DNA from: Polymorphobacter megasporae
Lineage (GTDB): Bacteria; Pseudomonadota; Alphaproteobacteria; Sphingomonadales; Sphingomonadaceae
Reading direction: 5' to 3'
NCBI RefSeq assembly: GCF_018982885.2
Contig: NZ_CP081848.1
Coordinates: 1,612,001 to 1,676,000 of the forward strand
DNA: 64,000 bases
The position numbers and the translations under genes are program-made. The notes under the pieces were generated by a model. The model ran no database searches, was not told where the DNA came from, and worked only from the letters and a program-made list of their open reading frames with translations. This document shows, piece after piece, positions 34,603 to 44,184 of this stretch. The number at the start of each line of letters is the position of its first letter. Within the stretch, counting starts at the first letter, position 1.

Positions 34603-34667
34603 GGTCTTGGTCCTTCGTCGGGTCGCTCCGGCGTTTGCCGTGTGCGCGTAGGGGGTATCATCGGCGT

Positions 34668-35501
34668 TCAGGCGATGTTCGGCAACTGTGCGCGTGCTTG
34701 TGCGGCATGCTGGCCGAGGACTTCATACAGCAGGACGGCGGTGGCGACCGCGACGTTGAGGCTGTCGGCCTTTCCCAGCATCGGCAATTTGACCAGCGCA
34801 TCGCATTGATCGGCATAGCTTGCCGGCAGTCCGGCCTGCTCGTTGCCCATCAGCACGAAGGTCGGGGCAGGGAAAGCGACGCTCCGGTAATCGACCGCCC
34901 CGGTCAGCGCCGCCCCGGCGACGAAACCGCCCGATGCACGGCGTATCCAGTTGAAAAAGCTCGGGCCATCGGTGATCGTCAGGCTTTGGGTGAAGATCGC
35001 CCCCATCGACGCCCGCACCGCCTCGGTGCTGTAGGGATCGCATGAGTCGTCGAGCAGGATGACCCCGCCCGCCCCGACGGCATCGCCGGTGCGCAGGATC
35101 GTGCCGAGGTTGCCGGGGTCCTTAAGCGACTGACAAACAATCCAGATTTTTGCTGTGGACCGGTCGAGACGGGCGAGCGGGGTCGGGTTCTGCCGGAATA
35201 CCCCGACCACCGCCTGCGGATTATCCTTGCCAGTCAGCTTGCCGAGCATGTCGGCATTGGTCTCGATCGCCGACCCGCCGCCGCCCTCGGTCGCCGCGAC
35301 AAGGCGTTCGACGAGCGGATGCCGCGCCGATTCCGCCCCGAAAACAAGGACTTCGGGAACGATCCCGGCTTCGAGTGCCTCGGCGACGATCCGCAGTCCC
35401 TCGGCGAGGAAACGCCCATCGGCTCGGCGGAATTTCTTCTCGTGGAGCGACCGCAATCGCTTGAGGGTCGGGTTCGAAGGACTCGTCAGATGCTCGACCA
35501 T
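34668..35501 (-). CDS. SpoU/TrmH-family RNA 2'-O-ribose methyltransferase
   Basis: This 277-residue enzyme methylates ribose 2'-OH in rRNA or tRNA with S-adenosylmethionine. The N-terminal substrate-binding domain (1-100) begins TSPSNPTLKRLRSLHEKKFR; the SPOUT trefoil-knot domain has motif 1 NLGTILRTGDAVGAGGVILL, motif 2 LMGNEQAGLP and motif 3 DSLNVAVATAVLLYE. The general layout fits YsgA/RlmB-like members; the exact nucleotide target cannot be told. It is divergent from ccmF, with 71 bases between the start codons, so the two promoters lie back to back. Confidence 0.93.
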   Translation of the reverse strand: MVEHLTSPSNPTLKRLRSLHEKKFRRADGRFLAEGLRIVAEALEAGIVPEVLVFGAESARHPLVERLVAATEGGGGSAIETNADMLGKLTGKDNPQAVVGVFRQNPTPLARLDRSTAKIWIVCQSLKDPGNLGTILRTGDAVGAGGVILLDDSCDPYSTEAVRASMGAIFTQSLTITDGPSFFNWIRRASGGFVAGAALTGAVDYRSVAFPAPTFVLMGNEQAGLPASYADQCDALVKLPMLGKADSLNVAVATAVLLYEVLGQHAAQARAQLPNIA

Positions 35502-35572
35502 GATGGCGCACCCCTACCATCGCGCGACGGAAACGCTAATATGCGCTTTGGAATCGTGGTGAAAGGCGTCGA

Positions 35573-37540
35573 ATGGCAGGCGAGATCGGACATTTCGCGC
35601 TGATCCTTGCGCTGATGCTGGCACTGACCCAATCGGTCGTGCCGCTGATCGGCGCATCGCGGAACGACCCGGCGCTGATGGCGGTCGGACGCGCGTCCGC
35701 CACGCTGCAGGCGTTGTTCGTGCTGACGTCGTTCGCCGCGCTCGCCTTTGCCTTCGTCCGTACCGATTTCTCGCTGCAAGTCGTCGCCGAACATACCCAT
35801 TCGACCCAGCCGCTGATCTACCGCTTCGCGGGCACGTGGGGCAATCACGAGGGGTCGATGCTGCTGTGGGTGCTGATCCTGAGCATCTTCGGCGCAGCGA
35901 TCGCATTGTTCGGCGACAATCTACGGACGACCTTCCAGGCGCGCGTTCTCGCGGTCCAGGGGATGATCGGGACCGCGTTCATCGTCTTCCTGCTGTTCAC
36001 GTCGAACCCGTTTGCGCGCCTGTCGCCTGCGCCGCTCGACGGGGCCGAGCTCAATCCGCTGCTGCAAGATCCGGGCCTCGTTATCCATCCGCCGCTGCTT
36101 TACCTCGGCTATGTCGGCTTCTCGGTTGCTTTTGCCTTCGCCGTCGCCGCGCTGATCGAAGGCCGCGTCGACGCCGCATGGGCGCGCTGGGTAAGGCCGT
36201 GGGTCCTCGCGGCGTGGACCTGCCTGACATGCGGCATCGCGCTCGGCAGCTTCTGGGCATATTATGAGCTCGGCTGGGGCGGCTGGTGGTTCTGGGATCC
36301 GGTCGAGAACGCGTCGCTGATGCCGTGGCTGATGGGCACCGCTTTGCTCCATTCGGCGCTCGTCCTCGAACGCCGCGGGGCGCTGGTCAGCTGGACGATC
36401 CTGCTCGGCATCCTGACGTTCTCGCTGTCGCTGATCGGTACCTTCCTCGTCCGCTCGGGAATCCTGACGTCGGTCCATTCGTTCGCGGTCGACCCGCGCC
36501 GCGGCATCTTCATCCTCGCGATCATCGTCGGCTCGACCGGCGCGGCGCTCGCGCTGTTCGCGTGGCGCGCTCCCGCGATGAAGTCAGGCGCGCTGTTCAG
36601 CACCGTCAGTCGCGAGGCCGGACTGACGCTCAATAACCTGTTCCTGATGGCAGCGACCGCGGTCGTCTTCCTCGGCACCTTTTACCCTGTCATCATGGAG
36701 GCGGTGTCGACCGACAAGATCTCGGTCGGCCCGCCGTATTACGCGCTGACCTTCGTGCCCATCATGGCGCCGCTGCTTGTCCTCGTCGTCTTCGGCCCGA
36801 TGCTGACATGGAAGCGTGACGCACTTGCTGACGTCGTTCGGCGACTACGCGGGCCGCTACTCGCGACGGTAATCGCATTTGTCGTCGCGGTGGCGATATT
36901 CGGGCGCACCAATGTGCTCGCGGCGTTCGGCATGGCCCTCGCAGTGTGGCTGGTGATCGGGGCGTGTGCGGTACTGGTGCGCCGCTGGCGGCTAGGTGGT
37001 GGCTTCGTCCGGTCGGTGCGGACGACGCCGACCTCGACCTACGGCCTCGTCCTCGCGCATGCTGGCCTCGGCATTCTTGTTGCTGGGATTTCGGCGATGA
37101 CGGCGTGGCAGTCGTCGAAGATCCTCGTCATGCACCCCGGTCAGACGGTGACGATCGGGCGCGAGGCGGTGACGCTCGTGTCGATCCGCGAGGCGACCGG
37201 GCCGAACTATGAAACGCTGATCGCCAGCTTCGATTTCGCCCGCAATGGGGTCACCCGCCCGATTACGTCGGAGCGGCGGTTCTACCCGGTCAGCCGATCG
37301 CAGACGACCGAAGCGGGGATTGAGGGGCGTATCCTCGGCAACACCTATGTCGCGGTCGGCGAGCCCGACAAGACTGGCGGGATCGTCGTCCGCCTGTACG
37401 ATCACCCGCTCGTCGGCTGGATCTGGAGCGGCGCGGTGTTGATGGCGCTTGGCGGCTGCGCCTCGCTCGCCGACCGGCGCTTCCGCCTCGGTGCGGCACG
37501 CGCGTCGGCGGGGTACGTTGGACGGCTGGTGGCGGCATGA
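35573..37540 (+). CDS. ccmF: Cytochrome c haem lyase subunit CcmF
   Basis: This 655-residue inner-membrane protein with about 13-15 helices receives haem from CcmE and attaches it to apocytochrome c in the periplasm. The tryptophan-rich WWD domain is intact (GWGGWWFWDPVENASLMPW, about 240-258), and the flanking conserved segments WGNHEGSMLLWVL and LVIHPPLLYLGYVGFSVAF provide haem-ligating His. It starts the ccmFGHI run; its stop overlaps the ccmG start (ATGA, 37537-37540). ccmA-E are not in this window, so the system I genes are split in this genome. Confidence 0.97.
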   Translation: MAGEIGHFALILALMLALTQSVVPLIGASRNDPALMAVGRASATLQALFVLTSFAALAFAFVRTDFSLQVVAEHTHSTQPLIYRFAGTWGNHEGSMLLWVLILSIFGAAIALFGDNLRTTFQARVLAVQGMIGTAFIVFLLFTSNPFARLSPAPLDGAELNPLLQDPGLVIHPPLLYLGYVGFSVAFAFAVAALIEGRVDAAWARWVRPWVLAAWTCLTCGIALGSFWAYYELGWGGWWFWDPVENASLMPWLMGTALLHSALVLERRGALVSWTILLGILTFSLSLIGTFLVRSGILTSVHSFAVDPRRGIFILAIIVGSTGAALALFAWRAPAMKSGALFSTVSREAGLTLNNLFLMAATAVVFLGTFYPVIMEAVSTDKISVGPPYYALTFVPIMAPLLVLVVFGPMLTWKRDALADVVRRLRGPLLATVIAFVVAVAIFGRTNVLAAFGMALAVWLVIGACAVLVRRWRLGGGFVRSVRTTPTSTYGLVLAHAGLGILVAGISAMTAWQSSKILVMHPGQTVTIGREAVTLVSIREATGPNYETLIASFDFARNGVTRPITSERRFYPVSRSQTTEAGIEGRILGNTYVAVGEPDKTGGIVVRLYDHPLVGWIWSGAVLMALGGCASLADRRFRLGAARASAGYVGRLVAA

Positions 37541-38085
37541 AGCGGCTGTTGTTCGCGCTGCCGGTTGCGCTGTTCGTCGGGCTGATCGCCTTCTTCGGTT
37601 ACGGTCTGACGCAGGACCCGTCGCATATCCCGTCGATCTTGATCGACAAGCCGTTGCCCAAGTTCGACCTGCCCGGCCTCGACGCGACCTCGCCGGGGTT
37701 CGGCACTGCGGTTTTCGGATCGCCGGTTGCGCGGGGCGAGCCGAAATTGCTCAACGTTTTCGCGTCGTGGTGCGCAGCGTGCCCGCAGGAGCATCCGATG
37801 CTTGGTCGGATCGCTGCGGAGGGGGTGCCGCTGTTCGGCCTCGACTGGAAGGACCAGCCTGACGCAGCGAAGGCGTGGCTCGCCCAGCTCGGCAATCCCT
37901 ATGCCCGCATCGCCAGCGATCCGGGCGCGCGGACGGGAATCGACCTCGGCGTGACTGGCGTCCCCGAGACCTTCGTGGTCGATGGCCGCGGGCGCGTGCG
38001 CTACAAGCAGATCGGACCGATCACCGTCGACGACTGGGAAAAAACGCTCAAACCAATGCTTGTCCGGCTGCGAAACGAGGCATGA
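37537..38085 (+). CDS. ccmG: Periplasmic thiol:disulfide interchange protein CcmG/DsbE
   Basis: This 182-residue membrane-anchored thioredoxin keeps the haem-binding cysteines of apocytochrome c reduced. It has one N-terminal anchor helix (about 4-24), the active-site motif FASWCAACPQEHP and the cis-proline loop TGVPETFVVD; Pro and Glu in that loop are typical of CcmG. Start and stop both overlap neighbours by four bases (ATGA with ccmF and with ccmH). WCAAC replaces the more usual WCVPC or WCPTC, a conservative variation. Confidence 0.96.
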   Translation: MKRLLFALPVALFVGLIAFFGYGLTQDPSHIPSILIDKPLPKFDLPGLDATSPGFGTAVFGSPVARGEPKLLNVFASWCAACPQEHPMLGRIAAEGVPLFGLDWKDQPDAAKAWLAQLGNPYARIASDPGARTGIDLGVTGVPETFVVDGRGRVRYKQIGPITVDDWEKTLKPMLVRLRNEA

Positions 38086-38540
38086 GGATTGCCGCCGCGC
38101 TGGTCGCGCTGCTGATCGCCGCACCAAGCCTCGCCGTAACGCCGTCAGAGCAGCTTAAGGACCCCGTTCTCGAGGCGCGGGCGCGGGCGATCAGCGCTGG
38201 CATCCGTTGTGTCGTTTGCCAGAACCAGTCGATCGACGACAGCGACGCGCCGCTCGCGCACGACCTTCGCGTCATCGTCCGCGAACGCCTTGTGGCGGGT
38301 GCGACCGACGCGCAGGCGGTGCAATATCTCGTCGACCGCTACGGCAGCTATGTCCTGCTTAAGCCGCCGCTCGAACCCGCGACAATCGCTCTGTGGTTCG
38401 CGCCGCTCGCGTTCGTCGTGATCGGCGGCGCGGGCGTCGTGTATTACGTCCGCCGCCGCTCGCCGGCCGCGACGGTCGCTCCGCTCAGCGCCGCCGATGC
38501 TGCGGCCGCCGACGCCCTTCTACGCCAAGATCGGATCTAG
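38082..38540 (+). CDS. ccmH: Cytochrome c maturation protein CcmH
   Basis: This 152-residue membrane-anchored periplasmic oxidoreductase handles apocytochrome c thiols together with CcmG and CcmI. It has a signal peptide (1-19), the hallmark motif IRCVVCQNQSIDDSDA (Cys43, Cys46), the family pattern RYGSYVLLKPPLEP and a C-terminal membrane helix (about 104-124). The ATG at 38082 overlaps the ccmG stop; the stop at 38540 abuts the ccmI start with no gap. It is the short single-domain CcmH form, with CcmI as a separate protein. Confidence 0.97.
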   Translation: MRIAAALVALLIAAPSLAVTPSEQLKDPVLEARARAISAGIRCVVCQNQSIDDSDAPLAHDLRVIVRERLVAGATDAQAVQYLVDRYGSYVLLKPPLEPATIALWFAPLAFVVIGGAGVVYYVRRRSPAATVAPLSAADAAAADALLRQDRI

Positions 38541-39758
38541 ATGACGCTCGTCCTGTGGGTGATTTTTTCCGCCATGGTCGCGCTTGCCGCTGCCGGCCTC
38601 GCGATCCCGCTGGTCCGGCGCTACGACGCTCAGGCGCGCGAAACCGACGCCGTCACCGCGGTGCTGCGCGACCAGCTCGACGAGGTCGGCACACAGGCGG
38701 CCTCGGGGCAGGTCGCGGCGGGTGAAGCCGACGCGCTGCGGATTGAGATCAAGCGCCGCCTGCTCGTCGAGCACCGCGCGCAGGCTCTCCCGGTGCGGAT
38801 CATGGCGAACCCTGCAGCGGCACGCGCGGCAGCCGGGCTCGCGGTCGTCGTCGCGCTCGGCGCAACGGCGCTCTATGCGGTGATCGGCCGCCCCGATCTG
38901 ACCGCTCCAGCCCCACCGCGCGTCATCGCCGGCGAGATCGCGCAGATCGACGCGCCCCAGGCTGGAGCCACTCCAGCGCCCGCGGCGGCACCCGATATCG
39001 TTCCGATGATCGCGCAGCTCGAGGCGCGGATGGCGAAGACCCCAACCGATCCCGAGGGTTGGCGGATGCTCGGCTGGGCGTACTTCCAGACCCAGCGCTT
39101 CGCCGATGCTGCGACGGCGTACGGGAAGGCGCTCAAGCTCAAGCCGCGCGGCGCCGGATACGCGTCGGCGTACGGCGAGGCTCTGGTCAACGCGGCGAAC
39201 GGCGTCGTCACCCCGGCGGCGGCGGCGGCGTTCACCGATGCCCGCACACTCGATGGTAGCGACGCCCGCGCGCGCTATTTTCTCGCGCTCGCGCGCGATC
39301 AGGGTGGTGACCACAAGGGCGCGATCGACGACTGGGTCCGGCTGCTCAACGAGGCGCCGCCCGGCGCGCCATGGGCTCCCGAACTCCGACGCTTCGTCGA
39401 AACCGCGGCGAGCGATGCGAAGATCGACCTAACTGGCCGCTTGAAGGGAACAGCGCCCATCGTCGCCGGGGCCGCGAATGCGCGCGGTCCGGGCGCGGGC
39501 GATGTCGCGACCGTCGGCGCTCTTCCGCCTGCCGCGCAACAAGCTTTCATCCGCGCCATGGTCGACAACCTTGCGGCGAAGCTCAAGGCCAACCCCAAGG
39601 ATGCCGACGGCTGGATCCGGTTGATCCGGGCGTATACCGTCATGGGCGACAAGGCAGCGGCGAAAACCGCCCTCCGTGACGGATCGGCGGCGCTCGTCGA
39701 TCAGCCCGCGATGCGGGCGACGCTGACCGACGCCGCTACGGGAATGGGCGTGTCCTGA
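38541..39758 (+). CDS. ccmI: Cytochrome c biogenesis TPR protein CcmI
   Basis: This 405-residue apocytochrome c chaperone of the system I haem ligation complex has two membrane helices (about 4-24 and 95-115) with a cytoplasmic loop between them. The large periplasmic part (130-405) carries TPR-like repeats, for example DPEGWRMLGWAYFQTQRFADAA and DADGWIRLIRAYTVMGDKAAAK. It starts directly after the ccmH stop. The last 58 bases overlap the 3' end of the convergent O-antigen ligase gene (39701-39758). Confidence 0.95.
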   Translation: MTLVLWVIFSAMVALAAAGLAIPLVRRYDAQARETDAVTAVLRDQLDEVGTQAASGQVAAGEADALRIEIKRRLLVEHRAQALPVRIMANPAAARAAAGLAVVVALGATALYAVIGRPDLTAPAPPRVIAGEIAQIDAPQAGATPAPAAAPDIVPMIAQLEARMAKTPTDPEGWRMLGWAYFQTQRFADAATAYGKALKLKPRGAGYASAYGEALVNAANGVVTPAAAAAFTDARTLDGSDARARYFLALARDQGGDHKGAIDDWVRLLNEAPPGAPWAPELRRFVETAASDAKIDLTGRLKGTAPIVAGAANARGPGAGDVATVGALPPAAQQAFIRAMVDNLAAKLKANPKDADGWIRLIRAYTVMGDKAAAKTALRDGSAALVDQPAMRATLTDAATGMGVS

Positions 39759-41329
39759 GGCGGGTCGGCGGCGAGATGCCCGGTCGCGGGCTCGCCGCGT
39801 CCGGCGCGCTCGCGGGCTGCCAGACCGAGGATCATGCCGAGCAGGAGGAATGCGAGCGAGAAGCTGTTTTCTTCCGACAGCACGAGCCGAACAACGATAA
39901 AAACGAGAATTGAGATTGCTGCGGGGCCGGCAAGGGCGAGTTCGCGATCGGTCGTCCGCAGGAAGACCCCAACGCCCTGATTGATCGCAGCGAACAGCAG
40001 CCCGAAAAATGCAACAAGGCCGGTGATGCCGAGATCGAGGACGATCGTAAGCACGCCGCTGTCGATCGTCATGTAGCCGCCGGGATTGGTGAAGCCGAGG
40101 ACGTTGCCGGCGTTGCCCAATCCATAGCCGATCGGGTTGTGCAGCACCCGCGGCACCGCCATCTCGCGCTGGATCCGACGCCCCTCGTTGCTCGCCGATT
40201 GGGCACCGCCCCCGAGAATGCGGGTCGTCAGCGAGTGGCTGCTCAGCACGATGCCGAGCAGCAGGACGACTGCGGCCGGTGCGCCGAAGAGCAGCGCGGG
40301 CCCAAGCATGCCGCTGTTCCCCCCCCGCCAAATCCGGTACGCCCACATCAGCGGGTAAGCGGCGAAGGTGACCATCGCGCCGACGAGACCCAGCCGTGAC
40401 TGGGTGATCAGGATAGCGGCCATGATGAAAATCAATGCCAATACCAGCAGCGTCCGGCGCACGATGCCCGGGCTGGTCACGATCGAATGAACGACGAACG
40501 GGATCACCAGCGCCAGATATTCCGCCATCACCAGGCTTAGCGGGAACTGCCCGTGCACACGATAAAGGCCGTCTGCGGTTCGCGCCTGGGCACCGAGCAC
40601 AACGCTCATGATCCCCTCGTCAACGCGCATGAAGCTCGGGATATAATGCGCCCAAGGTGGATAGCCGAGGTGCAACTCGATGAAGCCGTCGACCGCAGTG
40701 AGCAAGGCGAGGATGACCAGCGTCTTCGACACCCAGCTGGCCCAGCCCTTGCGGCTGAACAACAGGCATCCCAGGAACAGGATGCCAGCAAGCGCGAACT
40801 GATTATCGACGAACATCTTCGCCGACATCACGAGAGTACGCGACATCGGTAACGTGACGATCTGCATCACCTCCCAAACCAGGAAGCTTACCCAGAACCA
40901 CGTCGATGACCGGACCACACGACTGATATATTGGCGGAGGTCACTCGATGTCGCCAAACTATATGCCAGCAGGGCGGTCTGGACCAACAGCGCCATTCGT
41001 GTCGGCGTCAGCCACGGCAACCCGGGTAGCGAGACGGCAATATAAATTGGCCAGATGATGCTGAGCACGAAGTAGACCGGGAACACGCTCTCGAGCGCCG
41101 CCAACGGGAACGTCCTGCGGTCGGGCAACATCCACAAAGTAGCCAGCAGCATCACCACGATCGGCAGTGCCAGTATGAAGAGCATCTGCGGCGGCAGAAT
41201 GACGATTGCGACTGCATAGCCAGCCGCGAGCAGAGTTTTGGCCAACAGGACCAGCGCGCGACGTCCGCGGCTCGCGTCGACCGAACGATTCGAATAAGAC
41301 GCGAGGAAGGTGGGGGTTGTATTAGCCAC
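39701..41329 (-). CDS. O-antigen ligase/polymerase-like membrane protein
   Basis: This 542-residue inner-membrane protein with about 12 hydrophobic segments has a long periplasmic loop (about 220-265 and 360-420) typical of the Wzy/WaaL/RfaL group; the short motif TQSRLGLVGAM is the Wzy_C-like core, and IGYGLGNAGNVLG follows. It would polymerise or ligate surface glycan units on the periplasmic face. The two functions cannot be separated by sequence alone. The C-terminal cytoplasmic tail (about 505-542) is low in hydrophobicity and is encoded partly in the overlap with ccmI. The 239-base region upstream (41330-41568) holds nothing recognisable beyond a possible promoter. Confidence 0.85.
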   Translation of the reverse strand: MANTTPTFLASYSNRSVDASRGRRALVLLAKTLLAAGYAVAIVILPPQMLFILALPIVVMLLATLWMLPDRRTFPLAALESVFPVYFVLSIIWPIYIAVSLPGLPWLTPTRMALLVQTALLAYSLATSSDLRQYISRVVRSSTWFWVSFLVWEVMQIVTLPMSRTLVMSAKMFVDNQFALAGILFLGCLLFSRKGWASWVSKTLVILALLTAVDGFIELHLGYPPWAHYIPSFMRVDEGIMSVVLGAQARTADGLYRVHGQFPLSLVMAEYLALVIPFVVHSIVTSPGIVRRTLLVLALIFIMAAILITQSRLGLVGAMVTFAAYPLMWAYRIWRGGNSGMLGPALLFGAPAAVVLLLGIVLSSHSLTTRILGGGAQSASNEGRRIQREMAVPRVLHNPIGYGLGNAGNVLGFTNPGGYMTIDSGVLTIVLDLGITGLVAFFGLLFAAINQGVGVFLRTTDRELALAGPAAISILVFIVVRLVLSEENSFSLAFLLLGMILGLAARERAGRGEPATGHLAADPPQDTPIPVAASVSVARIAG

Positions 41330-41568
41330 TGGATCTTTCCGTCGCCGCCGTCATGCGGCGTTCGTGCGCGCTACCTACCGCGTGGACGTCCGGCCGCAGC
41401 TGCCGATATCGACGTGACAAGCGAAGGACCTTCAAGCGATCAACCCGATATGTGTGATGGCCAGTCCCCGAGTATAGGCGGGGCGGCGGAAGTTGCAGCA
41501 GAAATCGCGTACCGACCTGCATCGCTCGATATCCCACAGTCCAAGGCGCAGACCAGACCCGACCAACG

Positions 41569-42606
41569 TCAAGACGCTGCTTTCGCCACGGGTGTTGCCC
41601 GTTCGGAAATAAGATCCGCGATCCGGGGTGCGAGCCAATGCGTCAGGACGGCGGCACCGCGTTGGTTGAGGTGCGCCACATCGGAATAATATTCGTCGTG
41701 GTCCGACAGGAACGACGCATCGATGATCGGGCCGAACTGCTCGTAGAAGGCGCGTTCCTGAATGACATGCGGACCCGTATAATAAGGCAGGAACAGGAAT
41801 GCGACGCGAATTCCGCGCCGCTTCGCCAGCGCAGCCATGCGCGCGACATATGTTCGTTCATTGCCGAACTCGACGTCGGCGAACCGCTCGCCAAGGATCG
41901 GCGGATGGACGCCAGCCTCGTACCGCCGCACTTGATCGACCAACGCAGCCTTCGTTAGCGCTTCCTCGTGATCTGGTTCGGTCGCGAGAACGAAACTCAG
42001 CGGCCGCCCCGGGTTCGTCCCGGCATAGCGTGCAGGATCGAACTTTGCCGGTAGGTCGAAGACGCCGGGAAATGCCCGGGCGGCGAAGAGCTTGAGCTGC
42101 CGATACGGCAGGTACAGCAGGTTCGCCGGATAATCGACATTTGCCAGGAAGGCGGGGTCGACGACATCGGCGGCGGGAGCGACATATTTATAGGCAGGAT
42201 GGCCGTAACGTCCCGGCTTCTCTATAACCCCGATCACGATCAGCGATGGCGCCTTGGTCTTGAGAGCTTCCTGGAGGATGACCCAGTGAAGATCGCGGCC
42301 ATTTTCCGCGAGCGAGAAATTGACCGTGTTGAGCTTGCGCCCAAGCGTGGCGAGATCGGACTGGAGCAGGCGCGAGTCGACCGCGGCACCGGATCGTGAG
42401 TGCCCGACGACGACGACGTCGATCGGTGCCGGATCATAGTGAATTCGCTCGTAGATCCAGCGCGCGCGTTTCTGAATCGTGTTCTCGAGCGTGCTAAAGC
42501 GCTGGTAGGGGTTGTCGGGGAGCGCCGCGGCGGCGGCTCCGGCGAGTACAACGGTGGCGAGGATTGCGAGTCCGGTCCGGGTCCAGTCGAGACGTCGCAC
42601 GGCCAC
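41569..42606 (-). CDS. SGNH/AlgJ-AlgX-like protein, copy 1 (glycan acylation partner)
   Basis: This 345-residue protein has an N-terminal signal or anchor (about 10-29) and a periplasmic SGNH-like domain. The nucleophile block is VVVGHSRSGAAV (Ser70/Ser72 region), and the C-terminal block DVAHLNQRGAAV gives the Asp-x-x-His pair. It is homologous to the protein at 44185-45273: both begin with ALPDNPYQR and share YERIHYDP/YERIHFDP, SRS, KYVAPAA/KYIAPAA and RYAG/RYAS segments. It lies seven bases after the MBOAT gene. By analogy with AlgJ/AlgX, PatB and DltD partners, it probably moves acyl groups onto an exported glycan, or removes them. Confidence 0.75.
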   Translation of the reverse strand: MAVRRLDWTRTGLAILATVVLAGAAAAALPDNPYQRFSTLENTIQKRARWIYERIHYDPAPIDVVVVGHSRSGAAVDSRLLQSDLATLGRKLNTVNFSLAENGRDLHWVILQEALKTKAPSLIVIGVIEKPGRYGHPAYKYVAPAADVVDPAFLANVDYPANLLYLPYRQLKLFAARAFPGVFDLPAKFDPARYAGTNPGRPLSFVLATEPDHEEALTKAALVDQVRRYEAGVHPPILGERFADVEFGNERTYVARMAALAKRRGIRVAFLFLPYYTGPHVIQERAFYEQFGPIIDASFLSDHDEYYSDVAHLNQRGAAVLTHWLAPRIADLISERATPVAKAAS

Positions 42607-42613
42607 GTCTCCC

Positions 42614-44178
42614 TTAGAAGTTGAAATACAGGAACACGGCGGCTCCGCGCTGGATGAACATGATGCCGGCGAACAGCACGACCCCGGCGAACACGATCCC
42701 GGCGGTGTTCGGCCGCCAGCGCCACATCAGCGGCGGATGATTGACGTCGCGCCACTGCCCGAAGTTCACCGCCGGGCGGTACGCCGCCATGATCTGCTGG
42801 GTGTTGGGGAAGACGGCGACGATGACGATCGCTGCGACGAGCATCACCGCGAGTACCGGCGGCAGTGCGGACTCGGCCAGGCCGGTACCCCAGCCGTCAA
42901 GCCCGAGCATTGCCCGGGAAATCGTCCAGGCGTCGCCGAGCGACGCGGCGCGGAACATGACGTTGGTAAAGCCAAGCGCGAACAGCGTCAGCGTATGATA
43001 GAAGATCATGTCCCAGCGACCGACGACAACCGGCGGCAGCTTCGCCTTGCGCCGCGTGCGGTTGGCCTGCTTGCGCCGCTCGCGCCAGATCTCGTTCACG
43101 AGAACGTAGATCGCGTGCATCAGGCCGAACATGATGAACGTCCACCCCGCGCCGTGCCACAATCCCGACAGCAGGAAGGTGAACAGTGTCGGCACAGCGA
43201 CGCAGGCGATGAACGCGCTCCAACCCGTCAGGCCGCGGGCTAGCGCCCAGCGGTTCATCGGCAGCGCGATCGGCTGGTAGACGTAGGCGAGCAGGAAACG
43301 CTGCAGCGTCATGTGCCAGCGACGCCAATAATCGATGATGCTCGCCGCGCGCAGCGGCGAATGGAAATTGAGCGGCAGCTTGACTCCGAACATCCGGCCC
43401 AGCCCGATCGCCATGTCGGAATAGCCCGAAAAATCGGTGTATAGCTGCAGCATGTAGGTGATCGCGGCGGTCCAGCCGCGGGTAAAGTCCCACGGCTGAG
43501 ACTGGACGTCGGTGAACAGCGGGTTGGCGTAACTGGCGAGGCTGTCGGCAATGATAGTTTTCTTCGCCAGTCCGATTGCGAAGATGACGAGGCCGATGAC
43601 GAGATTGCGCGTCAGCAGCCGGGTGAACTGGGACGTCCTCAGCTGCGGAATGATCTCCGAATAATGGACGATCGGCCCGGCGAGAAGCTGCGGGAAGAAC
43701 GAGGCGAACAGGCCGAATTCGACCGGGCCGGTCCCCTTGACGACGCCGCGCGATGAATCGACGAGGTAGGCAATCTTCTGGAAGGTGAAGAACGAAATCG
43801 CCAGCGGCAGGATGATGTGGTGGAGGTGAAATCCGACCCCGTCACCGCTGCAGCGTTCTCGACGACGAAATTGGCGTATTTGTAATAGCCGAGCAGGCCG
43901 AGGTCGACGACCAGGCCAAGCGTCAGCCACACCTTGACCGCGCGCGCCTGTTCGCGCGCTCGCGCTCGCTGGATCACCCCGCCGACGATGTAGTTGAAGA
44001 CGATCGCAAACAGCAGGATGGGCAGGTCCTGCGGTCGCCACCATGCGTAGAAGATCAGGCTGGCCAGCGATAGCACGATTGCCGCCGCACCGCGGCCGAG
44101 CCAGCGTCCCGAGGCGTAGAATGCGATCAGCGCAAACGGCAAAAAGCCGAAAATGAAAACGAAGCTATTGAAGAGCAT
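42614..44178 (-). pseudogene. MBOAT-family O-acyltransferase (AlgI-like), interrupted by a one-base frameshift
   Basis: AlgI-type membrane-bound acyltransferase passes acyl groups from a cytoplasmic donor through the inner membrane for glycan acylation. The start at 44178 (MLFNSFVFIFGFLPFALIAF) is read in one frame to about 43840; the rest, HLHHIILPLAISFFTFQ through GLWHGAGWTFIMFGLMHA to VFLYFNF, is in the next frame. The shift coincides with four C on the plus strand at 43837-43840; a fifth would restore one reading frame of about 521 residues, normal for AlgI. The two catalytic histidines (GLWHG, LMHA) lie in the downstream part. It may be a genuine mutation, a phase-variable tract or a sequencing error. 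Confidence 0.85.
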
Positions 44179-44184
44179 TCCGTG

